From Cecembia sp. (GTDB lineage: Bacteria; Bacteroidota; Bacteroidia; Cytophagales; Cyclobacteriaceae), in assembly GCF_007126775.1 (NCBI RefSeq), contig NZ_SLAP01000170.1, forward strand, positions 1 through 53,002: DNA of 53,002 nt, read 5' to 3'. Numbering within the stretch: the first letter of the stretch is position 1; each line of letters opens with the position of its first letter. Shown piece by piece: positions 1 through 10,117 of this stretch. The notes beneath the pieces are model-generated. The model saw only the letters and a list, made by a program, of their open reading frames with translations. It made no database searches and was not told the origin of the DNA. The translations under genes were made by a program, and so were the position numbers.

Positions 1-266
1 ACCTCTTTGGCTATTCTTTGGGCTATTTGGTTCTTATTCAGCATTGCTTTGGTTTTTTGTTTTTTTTCTAGAAATTTATTGCCTATGGGTAACTTCCGAA
101 ATTCTTGTTTCTTTTCTCTTGGTTCTAAGTTTTTATTTTTCCAGCCCTGCAACCTGGCTCCTCGCTAAAAAGCTATCAAAATAGTTTTTTATAACGCTCG
201 GCACTCTCTCGGTTCTCGGTTCTCGTCTCTCGCCTCTACTTGGTACTTAGTACATGGTACAACCTT
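1..266. other. Intergenic region with low-complexity CT-rich and GTAC repeats
   Basis: No convincing gene is visible. Positions 200-238 are a run of near-repeats of CTCGGTT and CTCTCGCC, followed at about 240-262 by an imperfect palindrome made of three GGTAC/AGTAC units. The first 60 bases are T-rich. It is the 3' flank of the CoA-transferase gene; a CoA-transferase B gene, often found here, is absent from this stretch. Confidence 0.4.
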
Positions 267-962
267 CTATTCTCTCACCGTCCTTTGCTCGATCCTCTTC
301 TCGTAATCCTTTCCCTGGAAAATCCGCTGCACGTAAATTCCTGGTGTATGAATCTGATTGGGATCTAATTTCCCAGCAGGGACCAATTCTTCCACCTCTG
401 CAATGGTGATTCTTCCAGCTGCAGCCATCATGGGGTTAAAGTTCCTTGCTGTACCTTTGAAAATCAGGTTTCCTGCAGTATCTCCTTTCCAAGCTTTGAC
501 AATCGCATAATCTGCTTTCATCCACCTTTCCATCAAATACAATTTGCCGTCAAATTCCCGCAATTCTTTTCCTTCTGCTACTTCGGTACCTACCCCGGCA
601 GGGGTGAAAAATGCCGGTATACCTGCACCACCTGCACGTATCCTTTCTGCGAGGGTGCCCTGTGGAATGAGCTCAACTTCCAGTTCTCCTGACAATAGCT
701 GCCTTTCAAACTCCGCATTTTCCCCCACGTAGGAAGAGATCATTTTCCTGACCATGCGTTTTTTAAGCATGAGGCCAATTCCAAAATCATCTACTCCGGC
801 GTTGTTGGAGATGCAGGTTAGCCCATGGATATCTCTGTTCAATAAGGCGGATATGCTGTTTTCCGGAATTCCGGAAAGTCCAAAGCCCCCAAGCATAAGT
901 ACGGATCCTGAAGAAATGTCCTGAACAGCTTCTTCGGCGTTGGCCACTGTTTTGTTGATCAT
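267..962 (-). CDS. scoA: 3-oxoacid CoA-transferase subunit A
   Basis: Subunit A of a two-subunit class I CoA-transferase (succinyl-CoA:3-ketoacid or acetoacetate type), which moves CoA between acyl-CoA and a free acid in ketone-body or short-chain acid use. The 231 residues match the usual length. Visible signatures are the N-terminal glycine-rich [10 protein letters not shown] (25-34), SNNAG, and the C-terminal ARNFNPMMA segment. The catalytic glutamate of the family lies in subunit B, so this protein should be inactive alone. It follows ribF by 32 bases and is the last gene of the minus-strand run. No subunit B gene follows within the window, which is unusual because the pair is normally adjacent. 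Family assignment is firm; the exact acid is not. Confidence 0.9.
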   Translation of the reverse strand: MINKTVANAEEAVQDISSGSVLMLGGFGLSGIPENSISALLNRDIHGLTCISNNAGVDDFGIGLMLKKRMVRKMISSYVGENAEFERQLLSGELEVELIPQGTLAERIRAGGAGIPAFFTPAGVGTEVAEGKELREFDGKLYLMERWMKADYAIVKAWKGDTAGNLIFKGTARNFNPMMAAAGRITIAEVEELVPAGKLDPNQIHTPGIYVQRIFQGKDYEKRIEQRTVRE

Positions 963-994
963 AGAAAAATTATTTTTGGGTTATACAAATGATA

Positions 995-1924
995 TTAGCA
1001 GGAAAGAAGCCTTAGTGCGTCCTCTCTATCCTGTTGAAGTTGTGCTTTCAGTTCTTCCAGTCCGGAGAATTTGATTTCCGGTCTCAGGTAGGCTTTGAGT
1101 TGTACACAGATTCTTTTATCATAAAGATCTCCATCGAAATCAAATAGGTGGACTTCGATGGTTTGGCTATTACCGTTTACGGTAGGCCTATTGCCAATGT
1201 TGAGCATTCCCTGATGGATTTTCCCTTCTACACGGGCAGTTACCGCATAAGCCCCATCACAGGGGATCAATTTATAGTCATGCGGGATATGCATATTGGC
1301 TGTGGGAAACCCTATGGATCTGCCCAATTGCTGCCCTTTGATGATAATGCCATTGAGGTCGTATTCCCTACCAAGGTATTCATTGGCTACTTCCACCTTT
1401 CCATCTTCGAGAGCCTTTCTGATTTTGGTACTGGAGACCCCAACATTGTCCACATCTTCTCGTGATATCTCTTCCAGCTCAAAGCCAAAATGGTGTTTAT
1501 TGGCTTTTAAATAATCAAATCCACCTTCTCTGTTTTTACCGAATCTGTGGTCATATCCTATGACCAATTTACGGGTTTTAATGGTATCTACTAGAATTTG
1601 TTGGATAAATTCCGCCGAGCTAAGTTTGGAAAAAGACTTGGTGAACGGAATGGTCAATAGGTGGTCAATACCAAACTCCCTTAACAAATGGGTTTTTTCT
1701 TCAAAAGTGGTCAATAGCCTTAAATTATGCTCATTGGGATAGAGCACCATTCTTGGGTGCGGCCAAAAAGTAATCAATATGGTCTCTCCATTGATTTCAT
1801 CTGCAATAGCCCTAATTCTCTTCAATATTTTTTGGTGTCCCAAATGTACGCCGTCAAAGGTACCGCTGGTGACCACGGGGTTTTTGATGTTTTCAAAATG
1901 GGTTGTTCCCTCATAAATTTTCAT
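995..1924 (-). CDS. ribF: Bifunctional riboflavin kinase / FAD synthetase
   Basis: Phosphorylates riboflavin to FMN and adenylylates FMN to FAD in the cytoplasm. The 309 residues show both modules: an N-terminal nucleotidyltransferase with the HxGH-type motif in SGTFDGVHLGHQ (20-31) and a C-terminal flavokinase barrel with GRSIGFPTANM near residue 205. Its start overlaps the end of truB by 14 bases, so translation is probably coupled. The truB-ribF pairing is widespread in bacteria. I see no FMN riboswitch upstream. Nothing is missing from the gene. Confidence 0.96.
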   Translation of the reverse strand: MKIYEGTTHFENIKNPVVTSGTFDGVHLGHQKILKRIRAIADEINGETILITFWPHPRMVLYPNEHNLRLLTTFEEKTHLLREFGIDHLLTIPFTKSFSKLSSAEFIQQILVDTIKTRKLVIGYDHRFGKNREGGFDYLKANKHHFGFELEEISREDVDNVGVSSTKIRKALEDGKVEVANEYLGREYDLNGIIIKGQQLGRSIGFPTANMHIPHDYKLIPCDGAYAVTARVEGKIHQGMLNIGNRPTVNGNSQTIEVHLFDFDGDLYDKRICVQLKAYLRPEIKFSGLEELKAQLQQDREDALRLLSC

Positions 1925-2597
1925 GGGGCCTTGCTTTGATTGTACTGATCAGATCTTCTATTTCCTCTGCATCTTCCAACTTGAAATCACCTATTCTGGT
2001 TCGGCATAATACGGAAAGATAAGCTCCGACACCCAATATTTCTCCAAGGTCCCTTGCCAGACTTCGTATATAGGTGCCTTTGGAACAAACAATTCTGAAA
2101 TGCACTTCAGGGTTATTAAAATCTGTGATTTCAAAAACAGATACAGTGACCGGTCTGGCTTCCAGGATGACTTCTTCCCCCCTTCTTGCTGCTTTGTACA
2201 CCCTTTTCCCACCTACCTTAATGGCGGAATGCGCTGGAGGAATCTGCATAATGTCTCCTGTAAGTTGCGCAGCGGCTTTCTTAACATCTTCAGTTTTTAG
2301 TCCCGAAGGATCTGCTACTTCCAGCACTTCTCTTTCCAAATCAAAACTTTCAGTGGTCTTACCGAGCACAAAGGTCCCTGTGTACTCTTTCTCCTGGCCC
2401 ATGAAGGACTCAATGGATTTGGTTTTTTTACCCGCACAGACGATCAATAATCCCGTGGCCAAAGGGTCCAGAGTACCTGCATGTCCCACTTTTTTGATTT
2501 TGAGGGCATTTCTAATTTTTTTTACCACGTCAAAGGAGGTCCATTCCCGGGGTTTGTTGACTAAAAATACTTCTCCGTAAGGTGCTGCTTCCTCCAT
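1911..2597 (-). CDS. truB: tRNA pseudouridine-55 synthase
   Basis: Isomerises U55 in the T-loop of tRNAs. The motif GHAGTLDPLATGLL carries the catalytic Asp (D44 with the start used here), and KGTYIRSLARDLG is the second conserved segment. A start ten codons upstream (2627) is possible but lies inside uppP. I prefer the ATG at 2597, one base past the uppP stop, which gives 228 residues beginning MEEAAPYGEV. The 3' end overlaps ribF by 14 bases. It is part of the conserved Bacteroidetes run ftsX-DUF3098-uppP-truB-ribF. Confidence 0.95.
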   Translation of the reverse strand: MEEAAPYGEVFLVNKPREWTSFDVVKKIRNALKIKKVGHAGTLDPLATGLLIVCAGKKTKSIESFMGQEKEYTGTFVLGKTTESFDLEREVLEVADPSGLKTEDVKKAAAQLTGDIMQIPPAHSAIKVGGKRVYKAARRGEEVILEARPVTVSVFEITDFNNPEVHFRIVCSKGTYIRSLARDLGEILGVGAYLSVLCRTRIGDFKLEDAEEIEDLISTIKARPHENL

Positions 2598-2598
2598 C

Positions 2599-3393
2599 TT
2601 ACAAATATATTCCTGAGAAAATGGCAATGAGCCCTACGATGGTACAATAAATAGCAAAATAGGTGAGCTTACTTTTTCTTACCAGGGCAATCATCCATAC
2701 ACAGGCGAAATATCCTGAAATAAATGCAGCGATAAAACCAACGGCCAGGTATCCAAATGTGTCTTCTGAGAAAACAAGCCCACCATCCAAGAGGTCTTTG
2801 GCAATTTTCCCAAAGATCAAAGGAACAACCATCAGGAATGAAAAACGTGCAGCTTTATTTTTATCAATACCCAAAAGTACCGAGGCTGAAATGGTCGCCC
2901 CGGACCGGGAAATCCCTGGCAACATGGCTACAGCTTGTGCCAATCCAACGATGATGGCATTGGGAAATGACACACCTCTATCTGTATTCTTGGCTTTGTC
3001 CGCAAGGAAGAGCAGCAACGCAGTGACCAGGAGCATGCTTCCTACAAATACAATTTTCCCTCCAAAAAACTGTTCCAGTTTTTCTTCAAAAAACAGACCT
3101 ACAATGACTGCAGGAACCATGGAGAGGATTATTTTGGAAGAAAATTGGGTTTCTTCATTCCATTCTCTCTTTAACAGTCCGGTAAGAATTTCAGCAATAT
3201 CCTTTCGGAAAACCAATAATGTTGCCAATGCCGTCGCAAAATGAAGCACTACAGTAAACATCAGACTTTCTTCCGGAAGTTTATCACTTCCAAGGAGGGC
3301 GGCTCCAAGCTCCAGGTGTCCGCTTGAGGAAACTGGTAAAAATTCGGTCAATCCCTGAACTATTCCAAGGATGAGCGCATCGATAATCTCCAT
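2599..3393 (-). CDS. uppP: Undecaprenyl-diphosphatase (UppP/BacA)
   Basis: Integral membrane phosphatase that regenerates undecaprenyl phosphate for peptidoglycan and other envelope polymers; overproduction gives bacitracin resistance in other species. The 264 residues match the family. The two active-site segments are present: GLTEFLPVSSSGHLEL near the N-terminus and PGISRSGATISA in the second half. Most of the remaining chain is hydrophobic membrane helix. Upstream is a small DUF3098 protein 3 bases away, downstream truB begins 1 base later, so these genes are almost certainly one transcript. Confidence 0.96.
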   Translation of the reverse strand: MEIIDALILGIVQGLTEFLPVSSSGHLELGAALLGSDKLPEESLMFTVVLHFATALATLLVFRKDIAEILTGLLKREWNEETQFSSKIILSMVPAVIVGLFFEEKLEQFFGGKIVFVGSMLLVTALLLFLADKAKNTDRGVSFPNAIIVGLAQAVAMLPGISRSGATISASVLLGIDKNKAARFSFLMVVPLIFGKIAKDLLDGGLVFSEDTFGYLAVGFIAAFISGYFACVWMIALVRKSKLTYFAIYCTIVGLIAIFSGIYL

Positions 3394-3396
3394 GGA

Positions 3397-3606
3397 TTAT
3401 TTCGTTTCTGGTTTTTTAAAAATTGCATAAAACTGAAACAAAAAGCCGATCAAGGTAATGATTGGACCTAATGTAAGTCCCATAAAGCCAAAGCCATGCG
3501 GTTCACTGTCAAGACCAATAATGATGAATCCCAAAACAATGATACCAATACCTATCAGCATGAGCCTGTAGTTCTTTTTTTCGAAGGGGAAAGGTGTATT
3601 TGCCAT
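3397..3606 (-). CDS. DUF3098 small membrane protein
   Basis: A 69-residue protein with two predicted membrane helices: LMLIGIGIIVLGFIIIGL (about 15-32) and FGFMGLTLGPIITLIGFLFQ (about 39-58). This size, the N-terminal FEKKNYRLMLIGIGIIVLG segment and the position between ftsX and uppP are typical of the DUF3098 family of Bacteroidetes. Its function is unknown; constant linkage to ftsX and uppP suggests an envelope or division role (inference). It ends 3 bases before uppP and starts 1 base after the ftsX stop. Confidence 0.85.
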   Translation of the reverse strand: MANTPFPFEKKNYRLMLIGIGIIVLGFIIIGLDSEPHGFGFMGLTLGPIITLIGFLFQFYAIFKKPETK

Positions 3607-3607
3607 T

Positions 3608-4519
3608 TTAATATAGTTCGTCTAGTGACATGTTTAAATATTTGTTAACCGCTTGAAGGGTGCTGAAAAGGGAAAGCATGGCTCCGATTACAATCAGTCC
3701 TCCGAACAGGTAATACAATAAGGTATAATTTTGTAGCAAAGCAAAACCATCAATATTGGCTTTGGTATATTCTATGATTAAAAAGAGCAAGGCGGAAGCG
3801 ATGATTCCTGCCAAAATACCGAAGAAAAATGCTCTTAGTAAGAAGGGTTTTCTTATGAATCCTCTTGTGGCCCCAACCAATTGCATGCTTCTGATGAGAA
3901 AACGCTGAGAAAAAAGGGCCAGTTTGATGGTGTTGTTGATCAGCATCACCACAGTAAATATCAGGATAAGAATAAAGCCTCCCATCACGATGGCTACTTT
4001 TGTCAGGTTTTGGTTGATGGACTCCACCAGGTCTGCCATATACGTGACTTCGAAAACCCCCTCTATTTTTTGGATTTCTTCTACGATTTCCTTGATTTGA
4101 TCAGATGTCTGGTATTCCTCTGCAATAGAAACGGTGTAGCTATCCCTTAAGGGATTGTCATCCAGAAATTGGGCGAAATCCTCTCCGGTATCTTGCAGAA
4201 AAACCTTGGCTGCTTCATCCTGTGAGATAAACTGTATTCCGGATTTGTCATCTTTCTTCAAAACATAGGGTTTGGATTCCAGTACATTCCCGATTTCTGT
4301 TAGTGCTGAGGAAGAAAGGTTTTTATTTAAGAATACCTGGATTTCAATATTTTCCCGAATCAGACTGGTTAGGGTCTTGGCCTGGATAACGATTACTCAA
4401 AATAAACCCACTATAAAAAGGGAGAGGGTCGTACTAAAAAGTACAGAGATAAATTTAAACCTTCCCAGTCTTGTTTTTTTTCTTGGAGTCACCCTTATAT
4501 ACGGTTTTAATTCTGCCAA
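3608..4519 (-). pseudogene. ftsX: FtsX cell-division permease, interrupted by in-frame TGA
   Basis: FtsX is the membrane partner of the FtsE ATPase and links division to cell-wall hydrolysis. Reading the minus strand, one frame runs from about 4519 to 3608 and encodes a complete FtsX-like chain: a basic N-terminus (RKKTRLGRF), first membrane helix (FKFISVLFSTTLSLFIVGLF), an ectodomain with LIRENIEIQVFLNKN, then three more helices ending SLDELY. The frame is broken once, by TGA at 4397-4399 inside helix 1, where homologues carry glycine (GLF-G). A single G-to-T change (GGA to TGA) explains it; no frameshift is needed. The start is uncertain: TTG at 4517-4519, 30 bases after the pdeM stop, or GTG at 4490-4492. 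A TTG at 4259-4261 could start a fragment without helix 1. It may be a pseudogene, a sequencing error or recoding. Confidence 0.85.
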
Positions 4520-4549
4520 AATTAAACAGCTTCCTGGATTAAACCAATC

Positions 4550-5245
4550 TTAGGTGCTTAAATTGACTTCCACTATTTTTTTATTGGCGATGACGAATGC
4601 CCTGTCATGTTTTTCACATTCCAACTTTGCCAATCCGGTGAATCGCCCAAATGCTGGCAGAATGATCCTTTTGGGAGAGACAAAGAAACAGGGCAAAGTC
4701 AACTTTTGCCTACCTTGGCCATAGAGTGATATTCCAGGATGGACATGCCCACAAATATTGAGCATTCCTTCTGGAATGTCCATTTCTGGTTCATGGGAGA
4801 GTAAAAGATTGCCAAGCACCAAAGATTGGGAATGTACATCCCAAAGTTCTGAACGGTAAAATTGCGCAGGAAGTATATCATGGTTCCCTTTAATTAGGTG
4901 GAATTGAATTCCAGGAAAAAGGCCAGGGAAGGCTTCCAAATCAAGCCAGGTCTGATTGAAATCACTATGAAAAAGGTCTCCTAAAAAGAAAAGATGAAGC
5001 GGTTGGAAATTTTGGATAAGTTTTTTGATTTTCACATAATCCCCATGATGTACAGATTCTGGGACGGGTACACCTGCTTTTCTAAAGTGTGCCGCTTTGC
5101 CAAAATGGGGATCTGCAATCAAAAGACTTTTTTGATCTGGAAGGTAAATGGCTTTTTCGGGCAAAAGCTCAAAATTGACCTCTTGAAGGAGCAATTGGAA
5201 CAAACCCTGTGAACCGGAAGAATGCGTCTTTTGGTTTTTGTACAT
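4550..5245 (-). CDS. pdeM: Metallophosphoesterase, PdeM-type DNA-damage-associated nuclease
   Basis: Calcineurin-like phosphoesterase of the PdeM class, which in many bacteria is encoded with a DNA ligase, an exonuclease and an Lhr-type helicase and is thought to act in DNA repair. The 231 residues show the full metal-ligand set: LIADPHFGKAAHFRKAG, FLGDLFHSDF, KGNHD, SHEP and CGHVHPG. None of the usual repair partners lies in this window, so the gene stands alone here. It is divergent from the DUF2147 gene across an 84-base gap that must hold both promoters, and its stop is 30 bases before the likely ftsX start. Fold and metal sites are certain; the biological role is inferred from the family. 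Confidence 0.85.
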   Translation of the reverse strand: MYKNQKTHSSGSQGLFQLLLQEVNFELLPEKAIYLPDQKSLLIADPHFGKAAHFRKAGVPVPESVHHGDYVKIKKLIQNFQPLHLFFLGDLFHSDFNQTWLDLEAFPGLFPGIQFHLIKGNHDILPAQFYRSELWDVHSQSLVLGNLLLSHEPEMDIPEGMLNICGHVHPGISLYGQGRQKLTLPCFFVSPKRIILPAFGRFTGLAKLECEKHDRAFVIANKKIVEVNLST

Positions 5246-5329
5246 ATTAAAAAAAGCCCTGAAAGATGGAACATTTCTAACCGTAAAAGTATTACTATAC
5301 TTTGAAAGCTGACAAAAAAAATCAAACTC

Positions 5330-5767
5330 ATGGGTAAAAAGTCAATTCTTTTTGCATTTGTTGTGATCTTCTCAACGATGCAAACCACCTTGGCTCAAAA
5401 AGCAGACGATATTTTAGGTCTATGGTACAATACGGAAGAAGATGCCAAAATAGAAATCTTTAAGGATGGAGGAAAATACTTTGGTAGGGTAGTATGGCTA
5501 AAAGAATCCATGGAAAATGGCAAACCCATTTTGGATGCAAACAATGTGGACAAATCCAAAAGAGAAAGACCTATTCTTGGCATGAAACTATTGGAAAACT
5601 TCGAGTTTAAGGGAGGAAGTTGGGAAAATGGAGCTATCTATGATCCTAGAAATGGAAAGACTTATTCCAGTACGCTCAAGAAGAAAGGGGAAAAAGTACT
5701 TGAGGTCAGGGGATTTATAGGAGTTTCTCTGATTGGAAGAACAGTGGAATGGACCAGGGCGCAGTGA
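5330..5767 (+). CDS. DUF2147 exported protein
   Basis: A 145-residue protein with a cleavable signal peptide (KSILFAFVVIFSTMQTTLAQ, cut after LAQ) followed by one DUF2147 domain. Family landmarks are ILGLWYNTEEDAKIEIF, YFGRVVWL, the ILGMKLLENFEFKGGSWENGAIYDPRNGKTYSS segment in two parts, and LEVRGFIGVSLIGRT near the C-terminus. The fold is thought to be a small lipocalin-like barrel. Function is unknown. It is a single-gene unit, divergent from pdeM and convergent with the VOC gene. Confidence 0.88.
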   Translation: MGKKSILFAFVVIFSTMQTTLAQKADDILGLWYNTEEDAKIEIFKDGGKYFGRVVWLKESMENGKPILDANNVDKSKRERPILGMKLLENFEFKGGSWENGAIYDPRNGKTYSSTLKKKGEKVLEVRGFIGVSLIGRTVEWTRAQ

Positions 5768-5788
5768 TTATTTTAGGATTGCCCGCAA

Positions 5789-6178
5789 TTACTCCCAGAT
5801 ACCTTCCGGGACAATCTCCAGTACATGTCCAAAAGGATCCTCGAAATAAAGGCTTTCGAGCCCATCTTTCCACTCCTGCTCGTGAGTAATCCTTATTTTT
5901 TTCTCTATTAGGATTTTTTTGGTTTCTTGATATTCCTTGCGACTTACTTCAAACGCAATGTGTTGTTTACCTGTGGCATAATGAGGTGGAAGGTTTTTTT
6001 CATTCCTGGTCACTTCGGGTATAAAACAGAGCAAGACGGCTGTCCCACATCTAAAAAAAATATGTCTGTTATTCACTTTTGAGATGACAGGCATTTCCAA
6101 AATCCGATGGTAGAAATTCTCTGCTAAATCCAGGTCACTGATATAAAGGCAGGTTTCTTTGATTTGTGTAAATTTCAT
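5789..6178 (-). CDS. VOC-family (glyoxalase/dioxygenase fold) protein
   Basis: A 129-residue vicinal-oxygen-chelate protein made of two beta-alpha-beta-beta-beta modules. Visible landmarks are the start QIKETCLYISDLDLAENFYHRIL, a central HIAFEV segment, and the closing FEDPFGHVLEI, the usual position of the last metal ligand (Glu). Members include glyoxalase I, fosfomycin-resistance proteins and ring-cleaving dioxygenases; the substrate cannot be read from sequence. It sits alone between the convergent DUF2147 gene and metX, 83 bases downstream of metX. Confidence 0.85.
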   Translation of the reverse strand: MKFTQIKETCLYISDLDLAENFYHRILEMPVISKVNNRHIFFRCGTAVLLCFIPEVTRNEKNLPPHYATGKQHIAFEVSRKEYQETKKILIEKKIRITHEQEWKDGLESLYFEDPFGHVLEIVPEGIWE

Positions 6179-6261
6179 ACTTAAAATTAATCTTAACCTG
6201 CAGCTATTCCAATCATTTTTCTGAAAATCAAAATTACGGGTTCAGTAATCGGCCTCCGCAT

Positions 6262-7320
6262 TTACAGCGTATTGCTTTCCAGGTAAAAGCTGCTGAGAAT
6301 ATATTGCAGTTGTCCGTACTCAATCAAAAAGGCATCGTGGCCATAGCTGGATTTGATTTCCCTGAAGCTTCCTTTTTGGGCATGTTGCGCGATAAACTGG
6401 GATTCTTCTTTTAAGAAGAGGAGGTCTCTATCGACTCCAATTGCAAGAACTTTGGATTGTATTTGTGAAAGGGCTTGAGCTGTTCCACCACGACCCCTGC
6501 CCAGGTCATGGCTGTCCATTGTTTTGCTCAGCACCCAATAAGAAAACGCATTGAATCGGTTGGCCAATTTCTGACCTTGATAGCGCAAGTAGGAAGCTAT
6601 TCTGAAATTGTCCAGTTTTTCAACCTGATCAGTCTGCTTGAGTGCAAAGTCTTCTGGATGCCGGTAGGACATCATGGCCATAGCCCTAGCAGCCTCTAGT
6701 CCTTTTTTGCCGGCTTCCGGGTGCTTAGAACCCCAAGTGCTGTCTGCTTCAATGGCCATTCGCTGGGTTTCATTAAAACCTATGGTCCAAGCTGAGGTTT
6801 TGGCATTAGAGGCCAGGATAACTGTATTGTTCACTTTTGCTTCGAGAAGGTAGGCCCATTCCAAAGCCACCTGACCTCCAAGTGAACCCCCGATCAGGGT
6901 ATGAATTTGGGAGATACCCAAATGTTCCCTGAGTAAATCCAGGGATTTTGACAGATCGCGTGTGGTCAATTGAGGGAAATCATAATAGTAAGTTTCTCCA
7001 GTTTCTGGATGATTTGAAAGCGGGTTGGTAGATCCGTAACATGAGCCCAATAAATTGGCGCATACAATAAAATATTTTGCAGGATCATAAAATTTGTCTT
7101 CACCCATAAGGCCTCCCCACCAATCCTGAACATTGGCATCACCGGTAAGGGCATGTATAACCCAGATGACATTGTCTTTTGCCGTGGTCAAATGTCCTTG
7201 GGTGGTATAGGCTATTTCAAAATCCTGTAGTTTTTCATCTGACTCCAATTCCAATATACCTTCGTGCTTGTAGGTTTCCTGCGCCATTTCTATGATCAAA
7301 TAATCGCTTTCTAAATTCAT
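6262..7320 (-). CDS. metX: Homoserine O-acetyltransferase
   Basis: Acetylates L-homoserine with acetyl-CoA, the first committed step of methionine synthesis. It is an alpha/beta-hydrolase-fold enzyme of 352 residues with the nucleophile elbow GGSLGGQVALEWAY, an N-terminal NVIWVIHALTGDANVQDWW segment, and the catalytic His in SSYGHDAFLIE near the C-terminus. A second possible start (MAQETYKHEG) lies 11 codons in. It follows metY by 63 bases; that gap holds a 13-bp perfect hairpin. Both genes lie downstream of a SAM riboswitch, consistent with shutdown when methionine/SAM is plentiful. Confidence 0.95.
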   Translation of the reverse strand: MNLESDYLIIEMAQETYKHEGILELESDEKLQDFEIAYTTQGHLTTAKDNVIWVIHALTGDANVQDWWGGLMGEDKFYDPAKYFIVCANLLGSCYGSTNPLSNHPETGETYYYDFPQLTTRDLSKSLDLLREHLGISQIHTLIGGSLGGQVALEWAYLLEAKVNNTVILASNAKTSAWTIGFNETQRMAIEADSTWGSKHPEAGKKGLEAARAMAMMSYRHPEDFALKQTDQVEKLDNFRIASYLRYQGQKLANRFNAFSYWVLSKTMDSHDLGRGRGGTAQALSQIQSKVLAIGVDRDLLFLKEESQFIAQHAQKGSFREIKSSYGHDAFLIEYGQLQYILSSFYLESNTL

Positions 7321-7339
7321 TATATAAAAAGGGTTGATT

Positions 7340-7373
7340 AAAACCTATCAGGTATTGAGACCTGATAGGTTTT
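7340..7373 (-). promoter_or_regulatory. Perfect 13-bp hairpin between metY and metX
   Basis: The arms AAAACCTATCAGG (7340-7352) and CCTGATAGGTTTT (7361-7373) are exact reverse complements around an 8-base loop. The hairpin follows the metY stop and ends 20 bases before the metX start. It lacks a long U-tract but ends in four U on either strand, so it may act as a partial terminator, an mRNA-stabilising structure or a dispersed palindromic repeat. Confidence 0.7.
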
Positions 7374-7383
7374 GATGTATTAA

Positions 7384-9124
<1,741 letters not shown>

Positions 9125-10117
9125 ATGAAATTAAATTTCTTGGGTGCTGGAAATGATCAGCACAAGTATTTTGTAAAGAAGCTCCAAAACTTTCAGTGGG
9201 CGTTTTTGCCTGGAATGCTTTTATTCATGAGCAGTTGCTTGAGTGACGACCTTTCTTTAGTTTCTGAGTTTCAAGAGGATTTTCAAGGAGTGACCAAAAT
9301 TGAAGTTGATGGGGGATTTTTGGAAGTGCAGTATGTGGGTGAAAGTGGCAGACAGACACTTAGTCTGGATGTGCAATTGCGTTCCAATTCCAGCCGTAAA
9401 TTTGAGGTGGAATACAGATTGGTAGGAAGCACTTTAAGGGTGTTTTTAGAAACCAATAACCGACTATTCAGCGGCAGCGCAAGGGGAGAAGGTGTTATCC
9501 TTTTTACCGGTCCAAGAAGTATGTTGCTTGACCTTGAAGCCGGATCTGGAAAAATCACTGTTAAAAATGTGGTTCATCCTTCAGCAAGTCTGCAAGTTGA
9601 TTCAGGAGAGATTATTGCACAGAACTTGGCAATACCAAGGTTGCAGTTGAATATCAATGCAGGAAGGGGAATATTTGAAGATATTCTTGGGGGAATTGAG
9701 GCCGATTTGACATCTGGGAAAATAGAATTGCTAAGAGTAGAAGGTGATGTGCAGGTAGAGGCATCAAGCGGGGAAGTAATTGTCAAAGACCATAACGGCA
9801 TATTGAACGCGACAGTAAGTTCAGGGAAAATTGAAATGAACAATGTGAAGGCTATAGGCAATGTGACGGTATCATCAGGCCAATTATTTGCTACTAATTC
9901 GGGATTAAGTCCTCAAACTGCACTTAAAGCTTCTTCTGGAAACATCTATATACAGACATTCAGTAATCTAAGAGATTTCAATTTCAATATCACAACGGGA
10001 AGTGGATCCGCAAGGGTCGGAGATGCGGTATCTTCTGGTGCCTTGAATATCAACAACGGCGCTGCAAATACCATCCGTGGGGAGGTAACTTCCGGAAAAA
10101 TTGAAATTGTCAACTAA
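9125..10117 (+). CDS. GIN-domain (DUF2807) lipoprotein with SSGKI repeats
   Basis: A 330-residue envelope protein. After a hydrophobic segment comes a lipobox ending FMSSC (Cys at about residue 39), so it is probably lipid-anchored. The unusually long n-region suggests the true start might be the internal ATG before LLFMSSC. The body is a GIN/DUF2807 domain: at least six approximately 20-residue units carry SSGKI-like cores ([57 protein letters not shown]), as expected for a right-handed beta-solenoid. The family is abundant in Bacteroidetes and described as a putative adhesin head; function here is unknown. It stands alone, convergent with ybjQ and overlapping it by 4 bases. Confidence 0.85.
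   Translation: MKLNFLGAGNDQHKYFVKKLQNFQWAFLPGMLLFMSSCLSDDLSLVSEFQEDFQGVTKIEVDGGFLEVQYVGESGRQTLSLDVQLRSNSSRKFEVEYRLVGSTLRVFLETNNRLFSGSARGEGVILFTGPRSMLLDLEAGSGKITVKNVVHPSASLQVDSGEIIAQNLAIPRLQLNINAGRGIFEDILGGIEADLTSGKIELLRVEGDVQVEASSGEVIVKDHNGILNATVSSGKIEMNNVKAIGNVTVSSGQLFATNSGLSPQTALKASSGNIYIQTFSNLRDFNFNITTGSGSARVGDAVSSGALNINNGAANTIRGEVTSGKIEIVN

Noticed and set aside
1925-2627. FMN riboswitch for ribF
   Set aside because: ribF starts inside truB and no RFN element is visible in the operon leader.
4272-4553. Plus-strand 93-codon open frame opposite the start of ftsX
   Set aside because: The opposite strand here encodes the N-terminus of FtsX in frame with the rest of the gene; the plus frame has no recognisable domain.
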